This document shows, piece by piece, positions 1-8,371 of a stretch of 55,995 nucleotides of DNA. The translations under genes and the position numbers were made by a program. How positions within the stretch are numbered: position 1 is the first letter of the stretch; each line of letters starts with the position of its first letter. Location: NCBI GenBank assembly GCA_028687975.1, contig JAQTZD010000001.1:1-55995 (forward strand), given 5' to 3'. The notes under the pieces are model-generated. The model had not been told where the DNA came from and made no database searches. It worked only from the letters and a program-made list of their open reading frames with translations. Source of the stretch: Sediminibacterium sp. (GTDB lineage Bacteria > Bacteroidota > Bacteroidia > Chitinophagales > Chitinophagaceae).

Positions 1-1
1 A

Positions 2-88
2 AAAGCATTTCGGAGATATATAAAAGCAGAGCAGGTTCAAAAAGCTTATATGATCAAAAAATTATGGGAAAAAAGGCCTGATTTGTAA
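2..88 (+). CDS. C-terminal fragment of an unidentified gene cut by the window edge
   Basis: Frame 2 is open from the first base to a TAA at 86-88 and gives 28 basic residues ending KRPDL. The composition (Lys, Arg, Tyr, Trp rich) looks like a real protein tail, but the piece is too short to assign. It could belong to any gene entering from the left, including a recombinase of the island; nothing here proves that. The stretch 89-181 between this stop and the end of the convergent Fic gene shows no feature I can name. Confidence 0.35.
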   Translation, partial: KAFRRYIKAEQVQKAYMIKKLWEKRPDL

Positions 89-181
89 GAGGATTTGACT
101 TTGATCCAACTGTGAGTTGATACTTTTGTTTACTCTGTTATCGTAAACAAAGAGAGGATAATTAGCTCATCAAGGAGCATC

Positions 182-856
182 TCAATGTGATAACTTTTCA
201 TATTCCTTATACAGAAAAAGTCTTACTGGCTGAATATCATCTTTCTTTACCGACTCCCTGAGAGCCGAAAAATATTCCTCCCTGTCCTCCATGAAAACAA
301 TGCCCAAAGGCAATCCATAATAAGCCTGAATATAGTTCATCAGTAGCCGACTGGTACGACCATTCCCATCATAAAACGGATGTATTGAAACAAGATTGTA
401 ATGTGCTGTGAAGGAGAGATTCAACTGTTTTTCCGTATCTGTAGGACTAATCATTTGCATCGTTGCTTGTAAAGAAAGAACCAGTTCCTTTAAAAGTCGT
501 TCCACTTTGTCATAACCTGGGAAATAGGAGCCACCAGCACTTACATTGCCCTTTCGAAATTCACCGTTTGATACATCTACCTGACCAAGTGGAGTATTAC
601 AAATACCTCCTGTGTTTTTCATTACAAGTGCATTAATAAATCTGATTAACTCTACTGTAATTGGTTTTTTCAGGGAAGCAGTTTCTAGTATATATTTAAG
701 AGCACTATTATGGTCTTTAACCATCATCACATGACATATTGGTTTCCCTTCTGGTACAATATCTGCATCCAAAAGTAATCGTGTTTCATCCGCAGACAAT
801 AAACTTCCTTCGATTGCTGTGGAATGATAAGTAATGATATGGTTAGCTAAATTCAA
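182..856 (-). CDS. Fic family protein (putative AMP-transferase)
   Basis: Fic enzymes transfer AMP or other nucleotide monophosphates to target proteins. The active-site motif HPFYDGNGRTSR is intact at residues 159-170 and matches HPFx(D/E)GNGRxxR, so the enzyme should be active. An inhibitory-helix motif of the (S/T)xxxE(G/N) type (S12, E16, G17) sits near the N-terminus, as in self-inhibited class II Fic proteins. At 224 residues it is shorter than the usual class II form and lacks a C-terminal winged helix. The start is uncertain: the frame is open back to a stop at 869-871 and the only start before the inhibitory motif is TTG at 854-856, with GAGGT about 15 nt upstream. It is the last gene of the long minus-strand array behind the type I RM/CBASS genes, after a gap of roughly 75 nt. 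Fic proteins are often found beside type I RM genes. Target unknown. Confidence 0.85.
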   Translation of the reverse strand: MNLANHIITYHSTAIEGSLLSADETRLLLDADIVPEGKPICHVMMVKDHNSALKYILETASLKKPITVELIRFINALVMKNTGGICNTPLGQVDVSNGEFRKGNVSAGGSYFPGYDKVERLLKELVLSLQATMQMISPTDTEKQLNLSFTAHYNLVSIHPFYDGNGRTSRLLMNYIQAYYGLPLGIVFMEDREEYFSALRESVKKDDIQPVRLFLYKEYEKLSH

Positions 857-932
857 TTGATAGAAACTTTAAATTACCTCTATTGTAATTTTTTTATATC
901 TGTTGGGTAAATGCTTCTAATTATAACAGACA

Positions 933-1439
933 TCAATTCTTGCTAAAAATATATCTGAAAATAAAATCATCCTTCCACCACTCAACAGCTTCTTCCTGCT
1001 TCACCCAATCAAAATATCTGGCGGCTAGTGAAATTTCCAGATCTGGTGTAATTACCTCTATTTTATACTGAACACACACATCTATTAATTCTGAGAATAA
1101 TTCATGCAGATCAAATTCTATATCGCTTTCGCCGGATAAATCGATTTGATTCTTATACGAAAAGCAATTTTCAAGTAGCCCTTCTTTATGTTCGATAATT
1201 TCATCTATTGTTACCGGAACGTCCGAAAAGCGGTCATTCAATTCCTGGAATTGTCGGTTATATTCCTCAATATCAGTTTTTAAATAAACAGAAATATATC
1301 CTTCCGTTTCGTAGTCATCAAAGAATTCAAATCGTATCAATGCAATATTGGTTAATCTATACTTCAGATTTTTATTGCCGCGTCGCTTATCAACAATCTT
1401 AAACAGGTCTTTTTCAGGGGATATTTTAAACTGTATCAT
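933..1439 (-). CDS. Unknown acidic protein of defence island, 168 aa
   Basis: I do not recognise a family. The frame is open further upstream, but the ATG at 1437-1439 is preferred because GGGAG lies just before it and the longer reading would overlap most of the preceding gene at 1456-1677. The protein is acidic, rich in Glu, Asp and Phe, with no signal peptide or membrane segment, and ends with a Trp-Trp-Lys-Asp-Asp box. A broken second copy of exactly this C-terminal end lies at 17106-17199 on the opposite strand. Only 16 nt separate it from the upstream small gene, so the two probably form a pair. The pairing could suggest toxin-antitoxin or effector-immunity genes, but that is a guess. 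Confidence 0.6.
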   Translation of the reverse strand: MIQFKISPEKDLFKIVDKRRGNKNLKYRLTNIALIRFEFFDDYETEGYISVYLKTDIEEYNRQFQELNDRFSDVPVTIDEIIEHKEGLLENCFSYKNQIDLSGESDIEFDLHELFSELIDVCVQYKIEVITPDLEISLAARYFDWVKQEEAVEWWKDDFIFRYIFSKN

Positions 1440-1455
1440 ACACTCCCGTTTGTGG

Positions 1456-1677
1456 CTAATCAATAACAGAGATATTTCCTGTGGTAATACGAGCTGAGGC
1501 CCTATCAACGGATTCCTGCTGTAAAAAACCGAGATTAATGAGCATCTCATAATCCTTCGAGGTAATCGAAAAGTTAACCTTCGTTCCCCTAACAGAGAGT
1601 GTACAATCTGCTTTTTCATTATTAGGACAATACACCTCCAATTCTGAATTCATTATTGGTATTGTTTTATAAGACAT
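1456..1677 (-). CDS. Small unknown protein, 73 aa
   Basis: The ATG at 1675-1677 gives 73 residues beginning MSYKTIPIMNSELEV. A TTG two codons upstream would add two residues and is less likely. No domain is recognised; the sequence reads like a small beta-rich protein with two cysteines (in the stretch YCPNNEKADC) followed by a short helical part. It lies 22 nt downstream of the metallopeptidase gene and 16 nt upstream of the 168-residue unknown, in the same direction as the RM/CBASS operon, so it is probably cotranscribed with them. Confidence 0.5.
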   Translation of the reverse strand: MSYKTIPIMNSELEVYCPNNEKADCTLSVRGTKVNFSITSKDYEMLINLGFLQQESVDRASARITTGNISVID

Positions 1678-1699
1678 TTTCAAATTGATTTATAGATGA

Positions 1700-2401
1700 T
1701 CAGGCTAATATATATTCCAATCTATCTTTCCATTTCTTGCAATCAGGAAGTATGCGAGTTTGCAAATCAAAGAAAGCCTTAGTATGGCTATGATAAACAA
1801 GATGGCACAGTTCATGTATCATTACATATTCAATGCTGCCTTTTGGTGCCTTAATTAGCTCGAGATTAAGTAAAATCTTGCCCCCTGGAGTACAACTTCC
1901 CCATCTTTTGGTCATTGAACGAATAGACAGAATCGGTTTGGCTATTTTATACTTTCTGAATTTTGGCAGCAGCTCATCCAGCAGTTCATCAAAGATTATT
2001 AGTGCCCTTTGCCTGTACCATTGGTGTAACTGTATTTCTACTGCTTTGGGTGAAGTATCAGTAGCATATACTAACAACTGACCCCTGTACGCTTTTACTA
2101 TATTTTCAGTATCTGCAATAACCTTTAATTTATACTGGCGACCCAGGTACAGATGCGTTTCGCCACTTATGTAACGTCGCGGTGGTGTAGCCGGACGAAA
2201 TGAATCAAAATGCGCAATCTGTTTTAATATCCAATAGCCTTTGGCCCTTACTTTGCGAAACACTTCTTTTTCCATACTATCTGACGGGGCTAATACCTGA
2301 ACAGATGAATCGGGACGTACTTTAATGCCTAAAGACTTCCGGTCTTGATATTCCAGAGTAAAATCAATCTGTTTGGAACCAAAATGTATTTGATGCCGCA
2401 T
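1700..2401 (-). CDS. SprT/YgjP-like (DUF45) zinc metallopeptidase, type I RM-associated
   Basis: The C-terminal half carries HELCH (residues 196-200) followed by HSH (204-206), the zinc-binding HExxH...H signature of the YgjP-like DUF45 family, and the preceding MTKRWGSC segment is also typical of that family. Length (233 aa) is normal and there is no signal peptide, so it should be cytoplasmic. Its ATG overlaps the stop of hsdR by one base (TAATG), so translation is probably coupled. Genes of this family commonly sit directly downstream of hsdR in type I restriction operons; whether they process the R subunit or act otherwise is not settled. Here it also lies behind the CBASS genes. Confidence 0.88.
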   Translation of the reverse strand: MRHQIHFGSKQIDFTLEYQDRKSLGIKVRPDSSVQVLAPSDSMEKEVFRKVRAKGYWILKQIAHFDSFRPATPPRRYISGETHLYLGRQYKLKVIADTENIVKAYRGQLLVYATDTSPKAVEIQLHQWYRQRALIIFDELLDELLPKFRKYKIAKPILSIRSMTKRWGSCTPGGKILLNLELIKAPKGSIEYVMIHELCHLVYHSHTKAFFDLQTRILPDCKKWKDRLEYILA

Positions 2402-5400
2402 TAGCTTTTATATTTTGTTTCAGCCACCTTGATACACTCTGCAATTAATTGGTCTATTTGGCCAAAGCTAATTTCCATGTCGTATTTGGTTTTGAATTCA
2501 AAAAGGAGGTCATCAATTTCAATCCGCATCTTGCCTTTTATATCATCGTTCTTCTGCCAGTCTATGACGGGATTTCCATTTTCAAAAACATTTGCCTTTA
2601 CAATATCATCGATACTGGCAGCTATTTCTGCTGCTATATCCATTCTATTTGTTTTTGATGCTAAACCATCTTTCAGCTCTTCTGAGGTTAGATTGTAAAA
2701 AGCAATAGCAGTGGGATTATCTTTTATAGATGAAGGAACATTACTACGTCTTCCATTGAAGAAGGCTTCTTCAAAGTCTTTCGCTTTTGCTAAGTATTCG
2801 GCTTCATTTATTCTTTGCTGATGGTAGTCTTCAATGGTCTTTTTAATCAACTCCGATAACCGTTTACTTTCAACCGGATCATCGTACCATTTTATACTGA
2901 TAGCCTTTAGTGTTCGGCTGGCAATATGATCTGCTTTAGCGGCCTTACCTGTTAGTTTTTCCAGTTCAGCCTGTCTCTCTTCTTTATCAAAGATGTTTAC
3001 CAGGTCGGTTACCCTCAGTACATCTCCATCAGAAGTAATGTGCTTATCTATCAGCTTCTGCACCAGTGCTTCGTATTCTTTATAATCCAGATCGTCTGAG
3101 TAACGTCTTTTTACTGAAACCCGCAATGCCAAAAAGAACGCAGCATCTTTCTTATACTTTTCAACCTGCTTTTCCGGTGTGTTGTTGTTAAATTCTAAAC
3201 TGGATAAGGCCAATTTTAAAATTCGCAGGTATACAGATAGTTTATCATAAAAACTGTGTCTTTTCGCTTCATCAGATAACAATTCTTCGTATGCCGGTTC
3301 ATCATACTTATTTTTTACTTCTTTAAAAAGATCCCACAATTCAGAATGTGACTGTGGCAGCTTTTCTATCTCCTTTGTGATGTTCGTAAGGGTACCAATC
3401 AATTCTTCAGGATCGTATTCTTCTAATCCAGCATAGGTATGCAAGGCATCATCAAGGTTTTCGAGGTTGCCATAATAGTCAATGATGTATCCATAATCTT
3501 TCCCGGGATATAATCTATTAACCCTAGCAATTGCCTGTAATAAGGTATGCTCTTTTAAATTCCTTGTGAGATATAATACTTGGTTACGTGGTGCATCAAA
3601 ACCGGTCAGTAGCTTATCTACAACAATGATGATTTCCGGCTCATCCTGCTTCTTAAAACTGCTAATAATGGCTTTTTCGTACTTCTCCTGGTTGCCATAC
3701 TTATCCATCATAGCATTATAAAAAGCTTTTACCTTATCATCACTTTCTTCGAATGCATCTTCTTCACCTTCCCGATCGTCAGGGGCAGAAATGAGCAGTT
3801 CAACGGACACCCTGCCAATATCTTTGAAAGCATCCCTGTACCTAATAGCTGATAGCTTATTGGGAGCTACTAATTGCCCTTTGAACCCAGTGCCTTGTAT
3901 GTTATCTGTAAAATGCTTTACAATATCCCATGTGGTATTTTCAATGAACGAGGCTGACTGAACTATTTTGTTCCTGGAAGAGAACTTGCGTTTTAAAGCA
4001 GCCCTGCCATAGTCAGTAAGCGGCTCTGATACACGATCAAAAAAAGTATCCAGTGGCTTTTCATTTACGTGCATAATATTGTGCCTTCCCTCATATAATA
4101 ATGGTACAACGGCTTTGTCTTCTACTGCATCCGATATAGTATAAATTGTTCCGGGAATAATGCCACCGAATTGTCCGGCTGTACTCTTTTCCTTCTTCAT
4201 CAGCGGAGTACCAGTGAAAGCAACAAATGCTGCATTAGGAAACACTTTTTTGACTTTGATACCCATTGGACCGTAATGGCTACGGTGCCCTTCATCTACC
4301 AGCACGAAAATGTTATTGGCTTCAAATGATGCTGAAGCCTTAGTTACTAAAGTTTCAAACTTGTTAACAATGGTGGTTATAATTGTATCATCCGATTGAA
4401 GAAGATACCCCAACAAGCTTGCATCCTTTTTGAAATTCTCCAACTCCTTTTCAGTAAGTTCTTCATGTCTAAACTTTTTTATTGCCTCAGTAGATGCACC
4501 TTTGGTTGCCTGCCTTACGATTTTATGGCACTTTTTGAAAGTCTCGGTTATTTGGTCGTCCAAATCCACACGGTCAGTAATTAACACGATGCGTGGGTTC
4601 TTGATGGCTGGGTGCATTGCAATAAGCTGAGCCAGCATCACCATGGTTAATGACTTACCGCTACCCTGCGTATGCCAAATAACCCCGCCTTGCCTCTCGC
4701 CATCCGGTTGTACTTTAGTGATACGTTCCAGCGTCCATTTTACGGCAAAGTATTGTTGATAGCGGGTAATCTTCTTTATTCCATCATCAAACAAAATGAA
4801 ATGATACATGATGTCTAACAACCGATCCTGACGACATAGGTTGTACAGCATCTTATCCTGCTCAGTGATCGTTAAGTCTTCTTTCTCCAGTTGAGTGAAG
4901 TACTGTAGGACATACTGAAACCTTTCTTTAAACAATACTGTTCTGTCGTTAACCGGTAAGGGTGCATTTTTAATTTGCTGCAACGTTTGCAAATAATGCT
5001 GCTCATCATCTTTATGCCTGAATTGTTCTTTCCAAACACTCCAAAACTCTTTTGATGTAGCTGTGGTGCCGTATCTCGCTTCGTTCACTGCTAAGCCAAT
5101 AACCAAATTTGAATAGTAATACAATGACCGAATACCATCTTCCTGTTGGTTACGTAGGTGCTGCTCTATTGCCTGGTCAATGGGGTGTTTGATTTTCGGA
5201 CTTTTACATTCAATCACCACCATCGGGATACCATTGATAAACAATATCACGTCAGGACGATAGGTATCAGTTCTTTCAAAACGTAGGACAGAATATTCTT
5301 CGGTTACGTGGTAAACATTATTTTCAGGATGCTCCCAATCAATGTACTTAAATGAGAAACTTTTCTTATCGCCTAATACATTTTGCTCTAAACTCTTACC

Positions 5401-5709
5401 CAAGGTTACCAGGTCGAAAAACGCCTGGCTTGCTGCCATAAATCCATCCTGCAGCGGCAAATCTCTTAGAGCAAGAATGGCTGTATTAATATTTTTGTCA
5501 TTAAAAGGAAACTCTTTGCCTTTGTACTCAATCTTATTAATCTCCTTAAGCTGCTTTTTTAGTATGGTTTCCAGCAATACGTTTGAGCTGCGATTGCCCC
5601 TTGCTTCCAGTGCCTCATCGGGTGTTAAGTACCGATAGCCAAGCTTCATCAGCATCTGAAGTGCCGGTATTTGGGAGATGTGATCTTCCTTAAATGATGG
5701 TAGTTCCAT
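2401..5709 (-). CDS. hsdR: Type I restriction endonuclease subunit R
   Basis: This is the motor and nuclease subunit of a type I restriction complex, which cuts unmodified DNA after ATP-driven translocation. The N-terminal PD-(D/E)XK nuclease is visible as RPD at 151-153 and ECK at 167-169. The SF2 helicase core follows: Walker A TQGSGKS (347-353), DEGH box (472-475), TGTP (499-502), and QAIARVNR further on. The rest is a helical C-terminal region that normally contacts the methylase. At 1102 residues it is full length for the family, with no frameshift. It starts 5 nt after the patatin gene and its stop overlaps the metallopeptidase start. In the usual order hsdR follows hsdM/hsdS directly; here the phospholipase gene of CBASS is inserted just before it. 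Confidence 0.97.
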   Translation of the reverse strand: MELPSFKEDHISQIPALQMLMKLGYRYLTPDEALEARGNRSSNVLLETILKKQLKEINKIEYKGKEFPFNDKNINTAILALRDLPLQDGFMAASQAFFDLVTLGKSLEQNVLGDKKSFSFKYIDWEHPENNVYHVTEEYSVLRFERTDTYRPDVILFINGIPMVVIECKSPKIKHPIDQAIEQHLRNQQEDGIRSLYYYSNLVIGLAVNEARYGTTATSKEFWSVWKEQFRHKDDEQHYLQTLQQIKNAPLPVNDRTVLFKERFQYVLQYFTQLEKEDLTITEQDKMLYNLCRQDRLLDIMYHFILFDDGIKKITRYQQYFAVKWTLERITKVQPDGERQGGVIWHTQGSGKSLTMVMLAQLIAMHPAIKNPRIVLITDRVDLDDQITETFKKCHKIVRQATKGASTEAIKKFRHEELTEKELENFKKDASLLGYLLQSDDTIITTIVNKFETLVTKASASFEANNIFVLVDEGHRSHYGPMGIKVKKVFPNAAFVAFTGTPLMKKEKSTAGQFGGIIPGTIYTISDAVEDKAVVPLLYEGRHNIMHVNEKPLDTFFDRVSEPLTDYGRAALKRKFSSRNKIVQSASFIENTTWDIVKHFTDNIQGTGFKGQLVAPNKLSAIRYRDAFKDIGRVSVELLISAPDDREGEEDAFEESDDKVKAFYNAMMDKYGNQEKYEKAIISSFKKQDEPEIIIVVDKLLTGFDAPRNQVLYLTRNLKEHTLLQAIARVNRLYPGKDYGYIIDYYGNLENLDDALHTYAGLEEYDPEELIGTLTNITKEIEKLPQSHSELWDLFKEVKNKYDEPAYEELLSDEAKRHSFYDKLSVYLRILKLALSSLEFNNNTPEKQVEKYKKDAAFFLALRVSVKRRYSDDLDYKEYEALVQKLIDKHITSDGDVLRVTDLVNIFDKEERQAELEKLTGKAAKADHIASRTLKAISIKWYDDPVESKRLSELIKKTIEDYHQQRINEAEYLAKAKDFEEAFFNGRRSNVPSSIKDNPTAIAFYNLTSEELKDGLASKTNRMDIAAEIAASIDDIVKANVFENGNPVIDWQKNDDIKGKMRIEIDDLLFEFKTKYDMEISFGQIDQLIAECIKVAETKYKS

Positions 5710-5714
5710 GATGT

Positions 5715-6734
5715 CTAGCTAAAAAATGTGTTTATTATATCGTTGCCATTATTTTGAAAGGCTACCTGTGCCTTTTCTTTAAGCTTAACCAACTTTTTCT
5801 TATCCTTTTCATCCATTTCAATTACACAGGTTTTGTCCAACTCTGTATCAATCCTTTTGTAAACAAAATTTGGCTGATGCCCTTGCTCTCTATCAATGCC
5901 ATTCTGAAGAAGGCTGATAAGATTTTGAACCAGTTGTGACTGACCTTGCATAAACAATTCGATCAATCGCTTTCTATCACTCTCAAGCATCCAGTACTTT
6001 ATACCCCAACGTTTACGTTCGCAGGCATCAGCAAAACGCTGGTAGCCTGTACCCACAGAAAGCACCTGCAGGTTTGACAATTGTTTATTGAATGCTTTTT
6101 GAGCTTCAATGATTGTAAGTAGTGCCGGGTTATTTGCCACCACACCTCCATCTACCTTGTTGCTGAATGATTGTTTCATTCCGTTCAAATCCGTATAACT
6201 TGTAGAATAAGGATCAAAATATGTAGGCGCAGCAGATGTTGCCAGTGCTGCATGATATGCAGGAATGTGATAATCCCTTATGAAACGAGGATGGTAGTTA
6301 TTTTTTAATACTGATGGTTTGCCCTGCATCAGATCATAGATAGGAATGCAGACATTAGTTTTACAATCTTTCAAAATAGGGTCTGTTCCACCATTGGCAT
6401 CCTTGAACTTTTCTTTAATCAAATTTTCCAAAGCTGTTCTATCGTGTGCTGAATTAAAAAACCTACCCACAGCATTACGCTTCTTTCCAAAGATTACGGC
6501 TGCATTGTCTAGATAGAGATCAAGTATTTCGGCTGCCGGAATACCTAATGCCAACGCAATCGCTATGATGCCACCAGTAGAAGTTCCACTTATCAACTGG
6601 AAGTTTTCATGTATTCGGTATTTATCAACACCTCTTGACTTTAGTTCCGCTTCAATAGATGCTAAAAACATGGCTGGGAATACCCCTCTTATGCCACCAC
6701 CATCAATTGTAAGTATGTTGAACTTTTTATCCAT
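5715..6734 (-). CDS. Patatin-like phospholipase, CBASS effector (CapV/CapE type)
   Basis: Patatin effectors of CBASS are activated by a cyclic nucleotide and degrade the cell's own membrane phospholipids. The oxyanion-hole motif DGGGIRG (residues 11-17), the nucleophile elbow GTSTGG with Ser52, and the DGG catalytic aspartate (Asp195) are all present, so the Ser-Asp dyad is intact. Length (339 aa) fits CapV-like proteins, and there is no signal peptide. It lies 7 nt after hsdS and 5 nt before hsdR, while the CD-NTase and the E2-like protein sit just before hsdS. The family match is clear from sequence; the role as CBASS effector is inferred from the linked CD-NTase and E2. The activating nucleotide cannot be told from the sequence. 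Confidence 0.93.
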   Translation of the reverse strand: MDKKFNILTIDGGGIRGVFPAMFLASIEAELKSRGVDKYRIHENFQLISGTSTGGIIAIALALGIPAAEILDLYLDNAAVIFGKKRNAVGRFFNSAHDRTALENLIKEKFKDANGGTDPILKDCKTNVCIPIYDLMQGKPSVLKNNYHPRFIRDYHIPAYHAALATSAAPTYFDPYSTSYTDLNGMKQSFSNKVDGGVVANNPALLTIIEAQKAFNKQLSNLQVLSVGTGYQRFADACERKRWGIKYWMLESDRKRLIELFMQGQSQLVQNLISLLQNGIDREQGHQPNFVYKRIDTELDKTCVIEMDEKDKKKLVKLKEKAQVAFQNNGNDIINTFFS

Positions 6735-6741
6735 TTTAATC

Positions 6742-7926
6742 TTAGATTTTTACTCTTACCTCACCCGTTAATAATTTTTGCATTAAACCCTTCTTTTGTT
6801 GTTGTATGGCAGCAAGTTTTTGCTCGTAAAGTTTTACTTCGCTAACAGCAGCGTCTAAAACTTTTGCAATTGCTGCTTGTTCTTTTATTTCCGGCAGATG
6901 AACAGGAATTTTTGAAAACTCATCCCACCGTAAACCACCACGACGATCAATTGAGCCTTCCATCCTTTTACGATACTGATGAATGTATTGGTGCGATTTA
7001 AGAAGTTTGTAAAGAAAATTATCATTTACTTCCACGGTTGTTTTAAATACCGTGTACATTGGACTTATTAATGCTTCGTCAAAAATGCTTTGATACCCAA
7101 TCGAGCCTTCTTCGATGTGATTAGTAGCATAGGCAAAATGTTCTTTAGGAACAACTTTGTAAGTGCTTGTATCACTACCAAAAACTCTCCTTCCAAAGTA
7201 TTCAAGAGATGGAACAAGACCATCGTACTTTGTACATGATAATACAGTAAGCTGTTTGTCCTCTTTGTTTTTCAGGCTTACTTCACCTGCAATTTCATAA
7301 ATGTGCATTCCTTTCCATTCTCTCTCAAACCCTTTCAACCTTTTCTTTCCCGTTAGCAACTGCTGCATTAATCCTTTATTGCGTTGTTGCAAATTAGCAA
7401 TAAGTTGTTGGGCTTTACTGATACCTTCATCCCATGTGGTGCTAATTCTGCCAATACTGCATTGCTCTTTACTTGTTGGATACAGAACAGGAATTTGACT
7501 ACAAACTTCTTTATTTAATTTGGGCTGCGCTGTTCCTGTGTTGTATCTATCATAACGAATGCTCTCAAGAAACTCCGTCACGTAGTCAATATGAGCACCA
7601 TTTTTGGGCTTTAGAACATGAGCATGATTGTTTACCCAAATCTTTCCCTTCACTTTGAAAGCCAATGGAGTACTTCTGTTTAAGATGTTTGCTCCGTCTT
7701 CACCGAGAAGAATAAGCTCATCATCGAAAATGTAGTCGTTTACATAATCTATAATCCCGGAAGCACCATAATAGGGGTAATCTCCCTTAATTTTACTTCT
7801 ATCCGCCTCTTTAATAGGTTTGCGTTTACCGTCAAGAAAACCTACCACATCTTCTAAGCTTTTCACTTCCCAATCTTCTGGTATCCATCCTAATGGTGTA
7901 TGTTTATAACCTGGTCTATTACTCAT
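6742..7926 (-). CDS. hsdS: Type I restriction specificity subunit S, two target-recognition domains
   Basis: HsdS chooses the DNA target of the methylase and restriction complex. The protein (394 aa) shows the expected duplicated plan: TRD1, a conserved helix ending near KGLMQQLLTGKKRL, TRD2, and a second conserved helix ending near KGLMQKLLTGEVRV at the C-terminus. I start it at the ATG at 7924-7926 (MSNRPGYKHTPLGWIP...), a typical HsdS beginning; the frame remains open 20 codons upstream. That start overlaps the end of the E2-like gene by 8 nt. Position between two CBASS genes is unusual. TRDs are normally the most variable part of such loci, so the recognition site cannot be predicted. Confidence 0.95.
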   Translation of the reverse strand: MSNRPGYKHTPLGWIPEDWEVKSLEDVVGFLDGKRKPIKEADRSKIKGDYPYYGASGIIDYVNDYIFDDELILLGEDGANILNRSTPLAFKVKGKIWVNNHAHVLKPKNGAHIDYVTEFLESIRYDRYNTGTAQPKLNKEVCSQIPVLYPTSKEQCSIGRISTTWDEGISKAQQLIANLQQRNKGLMQQLLTGKKRLKGFEREWKGMHIYEIAGEVSLKNKEDKQLTVLSCTKYDGLVPSLEYFGRRVFGSDTSTYKVVPKEHFAYATNHIEEGSIGYQSIFDEALISPMYTVFKTTVEVNDNFLYKLLKSHQYIHQYRKRMEGSIDRRGGLRWDEFSKIPVHLPEIKEQAAIAKVLDAAVSEVKLYEQKLAAIQQQKKGLMQKLLTGEVRVKI

Positions 7927-8371
7927 TTTCGTCTTGTTTTTTAGGTAAATTATTTTGCGGATGTACACCGCCACCAGTCCATTCACCAGTACCTAACCAT
8001 ATTTCGTAATGGTACAGCCACTCATATGTCCACGGAATTACCGTTGTTGCCAACAACATTGTTTTGTTCCACTCTTTGCCGTCAGGATAATAAAGACATA
8101 GCCGCTGTTCTTTTTGATCGTAGCAATGTGGCAGTTTTGTTCTTCCATTTGCCAATGGTAATGGCTTTGGATCCAATACATAAATCTTTGGAACCTGGTT
8201 GATATGATACACCAGTTTGACCTTGTACAACCCACCCAATGGCGAAGGTGAAATACTCTGCGTCCACGTTAACTGCTGGTCATGCACAGTGCTTACTTTT
8301 CCCTCAGTGAACATGTGTCTAATGCTCATTGCCTGCACTCCTATCGGTAAAGGTTTAATCTTCTGAGCCAT
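7919..8371 (-). CDS. CBASS E2-like conjugating protein (short Cap2 type)
   Basis: In short type II CBASS a stand-alone E2-like protein, without an E1 domain, acts on the CD-NTase. This 150-residue protein has the compact E2-like pattern: a beta-rich N-terminal part, LPHC at 81-84, then RLCLYYP with candidate catalytic Cys92, followed by WNKTMLLATTVIPW and a conserved tail WLGTGEWTGGG. I choose the ATG at 8369-8371 (MAQKIKPLPIG); the frame is open 11 codons further. The gene overlaps the CD-NTase 3' end by 17 nt and hsdS by 8 nt, so it is embedded in the operon. There is no E1 or JAB gene on this strand. Family assignment rests on the cysteine motif, size and context rather than a profile search, so alternative small CBASS accessory families remain possible. 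Confidence 0.72.
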   Translation of the reverse strand: MAQKIKPLPIGVQAMSIRHMFTEGKVSTVHDQQLTWTQSISPSPLGGLYKVKLVYHINQVPKIYVLDPKPLPLANGRTKLPHCYDQKEQRLCLYYPDGKEWNKTMLLATTVIPWTYEWLYHYEIWLGTGEWTGGGVHPQNNLPKKQDENE

